From Maratus speciosus (Eukaryota; Arthropoda; Arachnida; Araneae; Salticidae): DNA of 64,000 bases. The translations under genes were made by a program, and so were the position numbers. Shown one piece after another: positions 27,100-39,429 of the stretch (position 1 is its first letter; each line of letters opens with the position of its first letter). The DNA is taken from assembly GCA_963932465.1 (NCBI GenBank), contig OZ010795.1, positions 474,042,806 to 474,106,805 of the forward strand, read 5' to 3'. Under the pieces are notes generated by a model. That model made no database searches. It worked only from the letters and a program-made list of their open reading frames with translations, and was not told the DNA's origin.

Positions 27100-29330
27100 T
27101 GATTAGTTTTGGGAGTTCATTGGTTAAGGATAAAAGGAAAAACGGGGTTAGTCCACCCCCCTTAATTTAGAAAAATGGGTTTTTCATGCAGAATCGTTCG
27201 ATTTGCTCCGAATTTAGTATACCGGTCTATTATGTTAAGGAACATCCCTGATTAGTTTTGGGGGTTCATTGGTTAAGGATAAAGGGGGTTAGTCCACCCC
27301 CTTAATTCAGATAAATGGGTTTTTCATGCAGAATCATTCAATTTGCTCCGAATTTGGTATACCTGTTTATTGTGTTAAGGAACTTCCCTGATTAGTTTTG
27401 GGAGTTCATTGGTTAAGGATAAAGGGGGAAAAACGGGGTTAGTCCCCCCCCCCCCTTAATTCAGATAAATGTGTTTTTCATGCAGAATGATTCGATTTGC
27501 TCCGAATTTGGTATACCGGTTTATTATGTTAAGGAACTTCCCTGATTAGTTTTGGGGGTTCATTGGTTAAAGATAAAGGGGGGGGAAACGGGGTTAGTCC
27601 ACCCCCTTAATTCAGATAAATGTGTTTCTCATGCAGAAGATTCGATTTGCTCCGAATTTGGTATACCGGTTTATTCAGGCTATCAAAGCCTGAGAGCTAA
27701 TGTGCCCGCCCGTTCTGTATGTATGTATGTACGTACGTACGTATGTATGTATGTATGTACGTACGTATGTATGTATGTATGTACGTAACGCGATAACTCT
27801 TGATAGAAACATCCGATTTGCTTCAAAATTTTTTCCTAGGTTCATTGTGATAAGGCGCTTCCCTGATTAATTTTGGGAGTTCATTGGTTAAGGATAAAGG
27901 GGTGAAAACAGGGTTAGTCCACCCCCCTTAATTCAGATAAATGGGTTTTTCATGCAGAATCATTCAGTTTGCTCCGAATTTGGTATACCTGTTTATTGTG
28001 TTAAGGAACTTCCCTGATTAGTTTTGGGAGTTCATTGGTTAAGGATAAAGGGGGAAAAACGGGGTTAGTCCCCCCCCCCCTTAATTCAGATAAATGTGTT
28101 TTTCATGCAGAATGATTTGATTTGCTCCGAATTTGGTATACCGGTTTATTATGTTAAGGAACTTCCCTGATTAGTTTTGGGGGTTCATTGGTTAAAGATA
28201 AAGGGGGGGGGGGGGAAACGGGGTTAGTCCACCCCCTTAATTCAGATAAATGTGTTTCTCATGCAGAAGATTCGATTTGCTCCGAATTTGGTATACCGGT
28301 TTATTCAGGCTATCAAAGCCTGAGAGCTAATGTGCCCGCCCGTTCTGTATGTATGTATGTACGTACGTACGTATGTATGCATGTACGTACGTACGTATGT
28401 ATGTATGTATGTACGTAACGCGATAACTCTTGATAGAAACATCCGATTTGCTTCAAAATTTTTTCCTAGGTTCATTGTGATAAGGCGCTTCCCTGATTAA
28501 TTTTGGGAGTTCATTGGTTAAGGATAAAGGGGTGAAAACAGGGTTAGTCCACCCCCCTTAATTCAGATAAATGTGTTTTTCATGCAGAATGATTCGATTT
28601 GCTTCGAATCTGGTATACCGGTTTATTATGTTAAGGAACTTCCCTGATTAGTTTTGGGAGTTCACTGGTTAAGGATAAAGGGGGAAAACGGGGTTAGTCC
28701 ACCCCCCCCCCCTTAATTCAGATAAATGGGTTTTTCATGCAGAATGATTCGATTTGCTCCGAATTTGGTATACCGGTTTATTATGTTAAGGAACTTCCCT
28801 GATTAGTTTTGGGGGTTCATTGGTTAAGGATAAAGGGGTGATAACAGGGTTAGTCCACCCCCCTTAATTCAGATAAATGTGTTTTTCATGCAGAATGATT
28901 CGATTTGCTCCGAATTTGGTATACCGGTTTATTATGTTAAGGAACTTCCCTGATTAGTTTTGGGGGTTCATTGGTTAAGGGTAAAGGGGGAAAAGGGAGG
29001 TTAGCCCGCACCACCTAATTTAGATAAATTGGTTTTTCATGCAGAATGATTCGATTTGCTCCGAAGTTGGTATACCGGTTTATTATGTTAAGGAGCTTCC
29101 CTGATTCGTTTTGGCGATTCATTGGTTAAGGATAAAGGGGGGCTAATCCACCCCCGTAATTTAGATAAATGGTTTTTTTTTTTGCAAGATTATTCGATTT
29201 GCTCCAAATTTGGTATACCGGTTTATTATGATAAGGAGCTTCTCTGATTAGATTTGGAGGTTCACTGGCTAAGTATAAAGGGGGAAACGGGAGCTAATTC
29301 CCCTTCACTTATTTTTTTGAGTGGCATTAT
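27100..29330 (+). repeat. ~150-bp minisatellite, about 15 units
   Basis: Unit reads CTTCCCTGATTAGTTTTGGG, GTTCATTGGTTAAGGATAAA, a G-run, TTAGTCCACCCCC, TTAATTCAGATAAATG, TTTTTCATGCAGAAT and GATTTGCTCCGAATTTGGTA. Spacings of 140-155 bp. A larger unit of 630 bp, including a hairpin start at 27676 and again at 28306, is duplicated almost exactly. The C-runs and G-runs vary in length. Confidence 0.9.
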
Positions 29331-29419
29331 TCTTTAAAATAAGAGTATAATATATAATTAGTGTGAATAGTCTGTGAGCTCAATGCCATCAGTTTAGCTG
29401 GGCACTTTTCTTTTTTATT

Positions 29420-30004
29420 TTCTATAAGCTAATCCTTGCCTCTCAATATCCTTGATCTGCAGATCATCCCTAGATATGTAAGCTAATCCTTGCTTATCTT
29501 TTGTTATTACACACATTTCCGCAGGCAGACCCATCCAAACCGAACAACTTTCCACCCTTCACTCACCATATGTGTTTTTTACTTTATCCCCTGTCCCTCG
29601 GCTTCTATACAAAATCAGTAATTTGCAAAGATCTTCCAAAAATTGCTGATAGGAGAGGGGGAGGAGAAATTAGGACTTACCCTATCAAAAAAGAAAAGCT
29701 TCACAAAAAAAAAAAAAAAAAAAAAAAAAGGAAAAGAAAAATTGAGTTTCATAATTTAATTTTAGTTTTTAGTTTTATTGAAAAGAAAATTTGTCCCACT
29801 ACATCCGTTTGACCCACCCCGCGATCGCGGGGTGGGCCAGTCTGCCCCTAGAATCAATGAATTTGATCTTCCATTTTAAAGCAATATGGATCTTTATCTC
29901 AAATGTCCTTCCGCATGGCTGAAACGATACGAACGTCACTGCGCTATTATATTTTCTAATGTGTGAGAAAAGATTTTGGCTGTTAAGGACCAAATTTTTT
30001 AGTT
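29420..30004. other. No gene recognised; palindrome at 29813-29834
   Basis: The plus frame 29501-29812 includes a lysine run from poly(A) and has no recognisable motif. A near-perfect GC-rich palindrome around GCGATCGC stands at 29813-29834. Confidence 0.4.
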
Positions 30005-30600
30005 GATCATTTACAGTAGGATTTGGTTTAAGAATGATATACCGATATGCAATATATTAAAACTATCCCTCAAAAATTATCTAAATTTTATAAAAGGCTA
30101 ATCATTCAAAACTGTTTTCACCTGATTATAGAACTTTTCAGCTAATTCTATAACAATGCATGAAGAACAAAATGTTATATAGTAAAACCATTCCGAAAAA
30201 TTGGGTTCAAAATAATAGTGCAAATTCCATCAAAATTTGTCCAATAGAACTAGAAATTTGTCCAATAGAACTTTCTAGTTCTATTGGACAAAGTTCTAAA
30301 GACTTCAATAATCGGGCTTACCTGATTATTAAACTTTCTTTCATAATTTTATAACAAAGCCACATAAAACTATATGCAATAATATTCTAAAACCATCCGT
30401 TTAAAATCATCCCACAAACAATGCAAGATCCAGTGAAATCCATTCCTCAGAATTTTAAAAAAGACTAATCTTTCATAATCAGGTTCCCACATGATTATAG
30501 AACTTCTTCCTATAATTCTATGACTAATCAGCGTAAAACAATATTACACACTAAAACCTTCCCTGAAAAACTAATAGTGCAAGTTGAATTGAAATTCTTT
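30005..30600. repeat. Degenerate tandem repeat, about 170-200-bp period
   Basis: Three diverged units contain CCTGATTATAGAACTT, then TTCTATAAC, then AAAACCATTCCGAAAAA, then AATAGTGCAA. They recur from about 30121, 30321 and 30489. A perfect hairpin with 21-bp arms (TTGTCCAATAGAACTAGAA core) lies at 30236-30294. Confidence 0.5.
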
Positions 30601-30889
30601 CAGAACCCAAGTTATAAGCAACCGAAATGAAATTTTCATCTGCGTTTTAAATACATAATCAATTATTTTACGTAGTTCGATTTGATATTTGTTAAATTCG
30701 TGTTTTATTTTATTTTATTTTATTTTGGCTTTTTAATGTCGTTTGCCAATTTAGTTATTGAATATTAAACGAAAACAAACAAATACAGAAAATTGCCAAT
30801 TTAGTTACGGAATATTACACGAAAACAAACAAATATTGAATTATTTACAACATTTTTGAGCAATTAAGTTAATTTTTTGTAACTGGGGG

Positions 30890-31145
30890 TCAGACATATT
30901 TAAAAAAATTTAAGCGTAAAAATTACTTTAAAATACAAAAATAAATCTGTAAATTGAGAGAAACTTTTCAAACAAATTACTGAAAGTACATTTTCTTTTC
31001 TATTAGACGTTGAAATAAACGAATGTGCTATGTTCAGAGATCAAACTGCAGTAAAAATTAAACTTATGGTTTGGTTAGTTTGTTGCGACCAACAATATAA
31101 TGCTAGCGTTACTCAGAGATATGTCTTTTCTTTATAGCACTGCAT
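30890..31145 (+). repeat. Old copy of the 1.2-kb interspersed repeat
   Basis: Collinear but diverged from 23500-23740: AAACTTTTCAAACAAATT, AAAGTACATTTTC, ATTAGACG, TGTGCTATGTTCAGAG, GTTACTCAGAGATATG. Termini are not recognisable. Confidence 0.45.
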
Positions 31146-31462
31146 TAAAAGCAAACGGATATGGGGTCTGACAAAAATCTGACAAAATTAAACTTGCTAA
31201 AATAACATTTTAATCTGATAGACGAATGCCTTAATGATTCGAAATAAAGAAAAAATGGTCAACAGCGAAAATTTTTTATTTAACTGAGGTTTGAGTTAAA
31301 CTTACGAGTTTAATTTTCCTTACCATTTTCCCCCTATAACTTTTTATTTTCTTCTAAATTTTTACTTATAATGAATTTGCATAGTACCCACAGGACATTC
31401 AAATAAGAAATAATAACAATGTAGTACTTTTAATACAGAATTTTTGTATAACACTGTCTTAA

Positions 31463-31930
31463 AGGGTTGTTAAAAATGGGACGGTAAGGTAAAAAAGGGG
31501 GATGGTATTGGAAAAAAGGGACGGTAAGGATGGTACGGTAAGGAAAATTACCACCTATTTTTAGGAAAATCATGTTAAGACTAAGTGATAGCCACAATGT
31601 TCATTGATATTTAGAAACAGTTGTTAACATTGGATTAATTTTTTTTTTTTCTTATTTACCTCGAAAAGTGCAGGAATAAACCTTGGGGATGGTGAGACTA
31701 CCAATAAAGCCACGATGCTTGAAATTGATATTTAAATGCTGATTTAAATTCTACAGTAAATTTCCTGCCAAAGAATTTTAGACATTATTTCTCTAGCATA
31801 CTTCTGCATGACAAAAAAATTGAAAAAAATTCTGTGGCAGCATCTGAAATGATTTTCTGTATAATTTTAGAAAAGGGATGGTAAGGAATCTAAAACCCAG
31901 GGACAGAGTTTAAAAAATAATAACAACCCT
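31463..31930. repeat. Possible 468-bp element with GGTAAGG repeats
   Basis: AGGGTTGTTA at 31463-31472 is the exact complement of TAACAACCCT at 31921-31930. GGGACGGTAAGG-like motifs are clustered next to the left end and once near the right. Flanks show no clear duplication, so the boundaries are tentative. Confidence 0.35.
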
Positions 31931-32260
31931 AAAAATGTGGGCAGATTAATTTTTTGCTACATATTTAAATACAACAATACTTCCAGTTTCAGAAAAAAAT
32001 TACATCGAATTATTTTTTATTGAAACAATTTTATCCAGACAGCTCCAAACTTAACTAGTTGGATGTGCCAATCCCAAAACTTTCTTCTATCTTGTACATC
32101 TTAATATTCCAAAAACTAGTTACACATGTTAATACTTCAATATTATTAGTTCAATACTATACCAACTTTGATTTTCATCTTAAATTTCAGCTTCAGACAA
32201 TTAAACGAATAAAAACGAGTTAATCTATATCATGATATTTGTTAAAATTAACAGTTTTTC

Positions 32261-32922
32261 CAAGGGCGTAGGAACCGGGGGAGCTGGGGGAGCTGTGGCT
32301 CCCCTTGGAATATTTCAGACGGGCTCTGCTCCCCCGGAAGAAATTCTCGCACCATATCTGTTTACGATACATTGCTGAATTAAAAAATAAAGTATACTTT
32401 TTCTAGGAAATTCACACAATAAACAACAAAAAGAAGAGAGAGAGGAGGTGGTGAGCACACTTGTTTGTGCCTTCACCCTTTTTCTCATTATTTACAACCC
32501 TCCCGATTTCCAAAAAAAGGGGGGGCCTTATATAGGTCTACTACAAATTACCTGCACCGATAACATATTTATAAAGAGGAGGCCTTTAAAATTGATTTGG
32601 AAGAGATTTGTAAAGAATTTGTAAGCAAAACAACAGAAAGCACTTTAATTTTTGGTAAATGGAAGTGGGAGAAGCCTTAAATTTGAATATTGCATTCGGG
32701 ACGGACATAAATTAAGTTTCTATGAATCAAGTATATCGTAAAAATTATTTTAACTTGATTAAAGAGTTGGTGATCTTTTGATATGCTTCTATTTTATACT
32801 TCTGTTTGTGAAACGTGCAACACTATGAAGGAACCCTCCAAAATGAACGAAATGATCCGCGCCACTAGCTTTCCGCAATATGCCCCGGCTCCCCCAGTTT
32901 GTACAAAGTTCCTACGTCACTG
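32261..32922. mobile_element. hAT MITE, 662 bp
   Basis: The 8-bp duplication AGTTTTTC is perfect at 32253-32260 and 32923-32930. Left terminus CAAGGGCGTAGGAACCGGGG, right terminus complemented CAGTGACGTAGGAACTTTG, both followed by CTGGGGGAGC. CAGTG.CGTA-type ends with 8-bp duplications are hAT. No transposase frame. Confidence 0.85.
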
Positions 32923-33009
32923 AGTTTTTCCTTATTCTGTTGTTATCAGATGTTTGCGAATAGCCGGGTTAGCAGGAAGCGAGTTACCGCCTTGCGCGAG
33001 CCGCCGATG

Positions 33010-34100
33010 GACAATAGAACTACGAAAAATCAAGAAAAGTATATAAAAATCGCTATCACAGAGCCCCTTGACCGCGAGATATTTCCAAATTCAAGGAGGA
33101 CCTGTTGGCCAATGGCCAAAGCCAAAAACATGCACAAAAAATTTGGTTCAATTGTATGCATAATTTTATACACTTTTCGATTGAACAATAAAGAAAATGG
33201 CACAAACATCACTATTACAGAGCCACTTTCCGGCAGGTTTTTTTGAAATTGAGGGACTTGTTTGCCATAGCCAGAAACGTACGCAAAAACTTTGGTTCAA
33301 TTCTATGCATAAATTCATACACTTTTCGATGGTACACTAATGAAAATGGCACAGTGATCCAATTATAGCGCCCCCTTCTGGCGGAATTTTTTCAAGTTCA
33401 GGGAAGACTTGCTTGCCATAGCCAGAAACATACACAAAAAAATTGGTTCAATTCTATGCATAATTCGTACACTTTTCGATGTACAATAATGAAAATGGTA
33501 CAGACATCGCAATTATAGCGCCCCCTCCCGGCGGAATTTTTCCAAATTCAGGGAGGACCTTCATGCCATGACCAAAAACAAACACAAAAAATTTGGCTTA
33601 ATTCTATGCATAACTTCATGCACTTTTCGATGGTACAATATTCAAAATGGCACAAAAATCGCTATTACAGCGCCCCCTACTGGCGAATTTTTTCCAAATT
33701 CAGGAAGGACTTGCTTGCTATAGCCAAGAACTTAAAATAAAAATTTGGTTCATTCTATGCATAACTTCATATACTTTTCGATGGTACAATTTTCAAAATC
33801 GCACAAAAATCGCTATTACAGCGCCCCCTAGCGGCGAATTTTTTAAAATTAAGGGAGGACCTGCTTGTCATAGCCAAAAACTTAAAATAAAAATTTGGTT
33901 CAATTCTATGCATAATTTCCTACACTTTTGGATGGTACAATATTCACAATGGCACAAAAATCGCTATTACAGCGCCCCCTACCGGCGAATGTTTTCCAAA
34001 TTCAGGGAAGATCTGCTTGCCATAGCCAAAAACATAAAATCAAAATTTGGTTCAATTCTATGCATAACTTCATACACTTTTGGATGGTACAATAGTCAAA
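33010..34100 (+). repeat. 151-bp tandem array, about seven units
   Basis: Unit reads AAAATGGCACAAAAATCGCT, ATTACAGCGCCCCCTA, CGGCGAATTTTTTCC, CTTGCCATAGCC, AAATTTGGTTCAATTCTATG, CACTTTTCGATGGTACAAT. The GCGCCCCCT landmark recurs at 33368, 33518, 33670, 33821 and 33972. The long frame at 33647-34201 is a translation of this array, not a gene. Confidence 0.9.
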
Positions 34101-34199
34101 AATGGAATGTCAAAAACTTGCAGCAGATCGCGAAGAAACGTAAAAATCGCATTAAAAATCACAAAAAGTTCAAAAATCACGAAAGTCAAAATTTACTAT

Positions 34200-34350
34200 A
34201 ATTGGATAAAAGTTTCAAATCTAATTCCTTTGACATGTGGGCTCTCTTAAAATTTATCTTTTAGAAGTCATGCTAAGCATTAGATCATGTTATTTTTATT
34301 CGTAATTAATTTACTTGGCCTCCCTTAAATATAATTAACTAGGGGGCTCT
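34200..34350. repeat. Repeat shared with 51009-51125
   Basis: Shares CTTAAAATTTAT, CATGCTAAGCATT, ATCATGTTA.TTTTATTC, and CTTAAATATAATTAA with 51009-51125 in the same orientation. At 34342 it runs into GGGGGCTCTGCCCCC and TACGGGCTACGCTCGCC, a GC-rich motif. Confidence 0.55.
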
Positions 34351-35958
34351 GCCCCCTACGGGCTACGCTCGCCAACCCCCGTTCAGGCGCACCAAAGTCC
34401 AAAAAGCACGCTATTTTAATCGGCTTTAAAAATATTGAATTAAAATTAAAAAATAAATAAACAGTAGCGATCTCTCTGTAAACGGGTTTCCACTCGTTTG
34501 CCTTTGATTTGGGATTTTTAAGACCAAATCTGCTGCTGTTAAGAGATACAATGGCTGCTTTCATATTTAATTAAAAAATTTTGTTAAACATTTGAAAATA
34601 AGCTAATGTAAAATGAATTAAATAAACAGTGTCGTTGTCTTCCGGTATTTTTTAACAGCGCTATAAGATAATAATTCTTTTAAATAATTCATTTTAAATG
34701 TATCATTTTAAATCTGACGTAATTTACACCAAAGTTTTATTTCTCTTATTAATATTCACGTGAAAATACTTTTGTTGTTAGAAGGAAATATTATTTGCGC
34801 TGTCTTCGAATTCACGATAATAGTTGAAACGATTATCTCAAAATATCAAATGTCTCGCGCAAATTTATTTTTTAATTTAAATTGTTTTGCCATGTTTTTT
34901 GGCATTTTAAATATGACGTAACTTCCTCTATTTACACGTTTTAACGCATAATAATGATTTTTTTTTATTTTAACATTTTGTTTCTCTTTTAAAATTCAAG
35001 TATGTAAATATGGTTCTTATGACGTAATTTTCCTGTTTTTAACATCTAATCATTTAATTCTAATTTTAAAGTTTTTTTTCTGTTTGTAATATTCACGTAT
35101 AAATAAATTTTTTATTTGAAGTAAACATTATTGTTTGCGCTGTTTATACCATTGGCAACAGTTTAAATTAGTAACATTTTCTAAAATTTGTAAAAAGTAT
35201 CTCTCGAAATGCTGAAAATTTGAATGTAAAATAGAAATAAAACCTCAAAACATGAGTCAAATACGAAAAATACATGCAATCTGCATACCGGGAACTTATA
35301 ACGTATAAAATGATCTAAAACTGATTAAATTCTCATGTATAGTTTTTGCTCCAATAAAACTTTTTTACTGGAACGATTTTGTCCAACTTTAGCATTAAAT
35401 ATCTCTTTAAATAATTCTTCGATTTGAAAACTGTCTGCATCAGCGTGTTTATCAAACATTTCTCTATAATATCACCGATTTTCATATTTTTGTATGCAAC
35501 AGTTTTTTTAATATTAACGATGAAAAGCCATGCTTAAGCATTCAAATTGGATGCCGATCTACCCGGAATATCTACGCAGATTTTCATTGGTCCATTTCCA
35601 AATCAAAACTTTTTTTTATATTGCTGGACAGATAATTACACCTGTTTATTTTCTATTTAATTTACATCCAAAATTGTTAATTGGTCCAAATCATCCAAGC
35701 AACCTCATAGTAAATTGGTATATAATTTTATATACCTTAGATAAATTCAAATAACATAAGTGATCGTAATTACATAATTCTAGTAGAAGAGCAACGCGAA
35801 GCATTAATAAAATTAAATTATAATTCGCGTCAAAATGTAATTATTAAATTTAAATAATTACGAATAAAATTAAGAGTTTGCGTTGTGAATTATTTAGACG
35901 AACTCTTCCACTTATGAATTAAACTAAAATTTAAGCTGTAAAAATAAATTGACACACC
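34351..35958. other. No gene recognised
   Basis: AT-rich. Frames at 34325-34564 (minus) and 35530-35754 (plus) carry no motif I know. Confidence 0.35.
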
Positions 35959-37269
35959 TTAAACATTATCAATTAAATAATTACAGAAACTTTTTAAAAC
36001 TTGATTAAATATTTTATTTCATTGAACACAACTATATACAGAAAACACATAATATTAATTCAAAAAAAAGAAAGCAACACTTTTGTTTGCTTCTCATTAT
36101 TTTATGTATATTTAATCTTTAAAAAAAAAGACAATGTTTTCATTACTCTTATTATTATACATTTTTCTTTTTAAATTACCTTAAATATATTTAAATATTG
36201 GTTTTGTCGGATCTCAGATTACTCTCTACCATAAAATATCAGAAAAGGATATTTATAATTTTTCATATGATTTTAAGTGGTAAAAGAAAAAGTTTAAGGT
36301 AGTACCTTTTTTTCATATACGGGATGGTGGCCTTTATTCATCAAATTCAGAGTTGTCGCGTTGCTAAGGATCATATCCTTATGTCATCAGGAATTCGCTT
36401 CGTATCAGAGCGGCGATATCGGGATGGCAGGATGCATAGCTACGGACCTCTGTAGAACAATCCACTTTATTTTAACATCAGGAAGACATCCTCAATTAGG
36501 CTTGCTTAGGCTCACTCCGATATGTACATCAGGAAGACATCCTCAATTAGGCTTGCTTAGGCTCACTCCGATATGTCCATCTCGCCTGGGCATTACTAGG
36601 GCTTTCTGGATTCATTGCACGGGCTTTCAGGAGAGCTCCTGCGTCCTCTACATCTTTTTTTTTACTCTCTTTTTCAAACCTTATTCTTCTGGCACACCAA
36701 CTCCTGCAGTGGGTGGAACTATTTTGTCTAGTCCACTCTTATTGGATGTGAGAAGATTTTGCATTATCCTTCGATAGGCCTATTAGCTAACAGTCTGCAA
36801 ATGGCCCCTTACATATACTTTAATATTATTATATGCCTTAAAGTTTGGGTGGTCTGAAAAGCCATAAATTTATCCCAACACTTTTATTAAGGCCATAAAT
36901 TTATTCCAACGTTTTTATTATTTTACGATTTCTAATTATACACCACTTTCCATTGGCTTGTCATAAAACGACACCATGGCGTCTGGCTATTGTTGTTATC
37001 TGAGATCCGAACTCTATTCAACATTATACATTCATTTTACAATACAACAATTTTTTTTAAATATATATTTAATATTTAAAATCAACTTAATAACTTTTGT
37101 ATGAACTTACACTCCTATTTTACTTAAATATATAAACATTATAATTTTACAATCATAATTATATTTTATAAAAAATATTTATACAAACAGAAATAACAAA
37201 TTATGCAATTTTACTTTGATTTAACCAACATGGTGCGGGAACATATCATTGTTATATGTTGCCCAGCAT
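35959..37269. repeat. 1.3-kb direct repeat, copy 1
   Basis: Nearly identical to 38159-39420, in direct orientation 2200 bp apart. This copy has an extra 51-bp tandem duplication (about 36474-36574, ACATCAGGAAGACATCCTC...) that makes the frame 36361-36777 longer than its partner. Inside, TCGGATCTCAGAT (36209) and its complement ATCTGAGATCCGA (near 37000) enclose about 800 bp. The pair could be LTR-like or a segmental duplication. TG...CA ends and primer sites are not evident. Confidence 0.75.
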
Positions 37270-38158
37270 CTCTCCCGGTGGTCAGAAAAAAAAATAAAAA
37301 CTGATTGCTGGTTTTATTTTTTTTTTTTTTTTTTTGTAAAGCATAAAAGAATGTACGTGTCCATATGACTGTGCATCTACACAGTTTTTGAACTAAGTCT
37401 GTAAAGTTCAATTATCAATGGTTCTGGTATATTTTATAAGAAGTTCTTCTATTTTTCATAACAGAAAGTTCAACACATGATAGCATAGTTGTCTGTTGAC
37501 ATTCACATTTATAGAAGACATCTTTCTCGAAGCCTTTTTTCTTTACCACACACATGTTTAATAATTTTGTAACTTTACAGTTTAAGTGCCCAAAATACAT
37601 TCAAAGCTATAATTTTGTATGAAACTAATATGCCGAAATAAACCTAAATGCAGGAAAAATAATGGCATACACATTTGACATATTATTTCATCACATATAA
37701 CCTTATGACACAGTGTTTCATTTAAAACACATTTTATACTGAATAAAAGTAAATACAATGCTTGTAATATGACATGTTATATTTTCACATAATTAATCTG
37801 ACATATTCAAATTATAATCAGAAAAATATTGTATACAAACTGGTTACATTATTTTATTTATTTATTTGTTACTTCTAACATGTATGATATGTCAAAATAT
37901 ACAAGCTATCTCATCTCCTTTAATATATCATTACGTAATGCTCTCCAACTTTCAAAACAGGGTAGAGAAAAAAAGAAAAGAAGAAGGAGAAGAGAATAAA
38001 ACCAGTTTTTGACCGTCCCCGATCTTCCCGAAACGAGGGGTTGGTTAAGCTACTAATCACTTTCTGCGAGGTGATTTGTGCTGTGACAAAATTTTACGAC
38101 TTACAAAAGTATGTATTTAAAATCATTTCATGCTTGTAATTACCTTATTATTTACAGC
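37270..38158. other. Spacer between the two direct repeats
   Basis: AT-rich with a T-run at about 37317-37336 and a purine-rich GAAAAAAAGAAAAGAAGAAG tract near 37966. Minus frames 37211-37411 and 37415-37600 have no recognisable domain. No reverse transcriptase or integrase is visible, which weakens an LTR-element reading. Confidence 0.45.
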
Positions 38159-39420
38159 TTAAACATTATCAATTAAATAATTACAGAAACTTTTTAAAAC
38201 TTGATTAAATATTTGATTTACATTGAACACAACTATATACAGAAAACACATAATATTAATTCAAAAAAAAGAAAGCAACACTTTTGTTTGCTTCTCATTA
38301 TTTTATGTATATTTAATCTTTAAAAAAAGAGACAATGTTTTCATTACTCTTATTATTATACATTTTTCTTTTTAAATTACCTTAAATATATTTAAATATT
38401 GGTTTTGTCGGATCTCAGATTACTCTCTACCATAAAATATCAGAAAAGGATATTTATAATTTTTCATATGATTTTAAGTGGTAAAAGAAAAAGTTTAAGG
38501 TAGTACCTTTTTTTCATATACGGGATGGTGGCCTTTATTCATCAAATTCAGAGTTGTCGCGTTGCTAAGGATCATATCCTTATGTCATCAGGAATTCGCT
38601 TCGTATCAGAGCGGCGATATCGGGATGGCAGGATGCATAGCTACGGACCTCTGTAGAACAATCTACTTTATTTTAATATCAGGAAGACATCCTCAATTAG
38701 GCTTGCTTAGGCTCACTCCGATATGTCCATCTCGCCTGGGCATTACTAGGGCTTTCTGGATTCATTGCACGGGCTTTCAGGAGAGCTCCTGCGTCCTCTA
38801 CATCTTTTTTTTTTACTCTCTTTTTCAAACCTTATTCTTCTGGCACACCAACTCCTGCAGTGGGTGGAACTATTTTGTCTAGTCCACTCTTATTGGATGT
38901 GAGAAGATTTTGCATTATCCTTCGATAGGCCTATTAGCTAACAGTCTGCAAATGGCCCCTTACATATACTTTAATATTATTATATGCCTTAAAGTTTGGG
39001 TGGTCTGAAAAGCCATAAATTTATCCCAACACTTTTATTAAGGCCATAAATTTATTCCAACGTTTTTATTATTTTACGATTTCTAATTATACACCACTTT
39101 CCATTGGCTTGTCATAAAACGACACCATGGCGTCTGGCTATTGTTGTTATCTGAGATCCGAACTCTATTCAACATTATACATTCATTTTACAATACAACA
39201 ATTTTTTAAAAATATATTTTTAATATTTAAAATCAACTTAATAATTTTTGTATGAACTTACACTCCTATTTTACTTAAATATATAAACATTATAATTTTA
39301 CACTCATAATTATATTTTATAAAAAATATTTATACAAACAGAAATAACAAATTACGCAATTTTACTTTGATTTAACCAACATGGTGCGGGAACATATCAT
39401 TGTTATATGTTGCCCAGCAT
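38159..39420. repeat. 1.26-kb direct repeat, copy 2
   Basis: Partner of 35959-37269, lacking the 51-bp internal duplication and differing by a few small indels. Both copies end at the same TTGCCCAGCAT. Confidence 0.75.
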
Positions 39421-39429
39421 ATATATAGA

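Larger units (their letters stand above)
25574..29410 (+). mobile_element. Minisatellite-bearing element with terminal hairpin (Helentron/HINE-like?)
   Basis: Starts TTTAGCTCACAGGCTATC, a hairpin with GCCTGAGAGCT (25577-25605), then CCCGCCCGTTCTG and (TATG)n/(TACG)n. About 15 units of a roughly 150-bp tandem repeat follow. The right end is the GTGTGAATAGTCTGTGAGCT region up to TAGCTGGGCAC. CTCACAG.CTAT is thus present inverted near both ends. Subterminal inverted repeats, a terminal hairpin, a microsatellite and a central minisatellite resemble Helentron-associated non-autonomous elements; this assignment is inference. A pogo-like element is inserted at 25647-26993. Further copies are at 57272-59235 and, inverted, 59712-61180. 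Confidence 0.55.

Noticed and set aside
27552..28418. Two similar plus frames ending in MYVCTYVCMYV
   Set aside because: Translations of the duplicated minisatellite and (TATG)/(TACG) microsatellite.
33647..34201. Longest plus-strand frame of its region (184 codons)
   Set aside because: It translates the 151-bp tandem array. Its protein repeats with the array period and shows no domain.
36361..36777. 138-codon frame and its shorter partner at 38562-38882
   Set aside because: Both lie in the direct repeat. The length difference comes from the 51-bp tandem duplication, and the sequence has no domain, so a gene is not supported.
35959..39420. LTR retrotransposon reading of the direct repeats
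   Set aside because: No clear TG...CA ends, primer-binding site or pol domains between the repeats. Kept only as one possibility.
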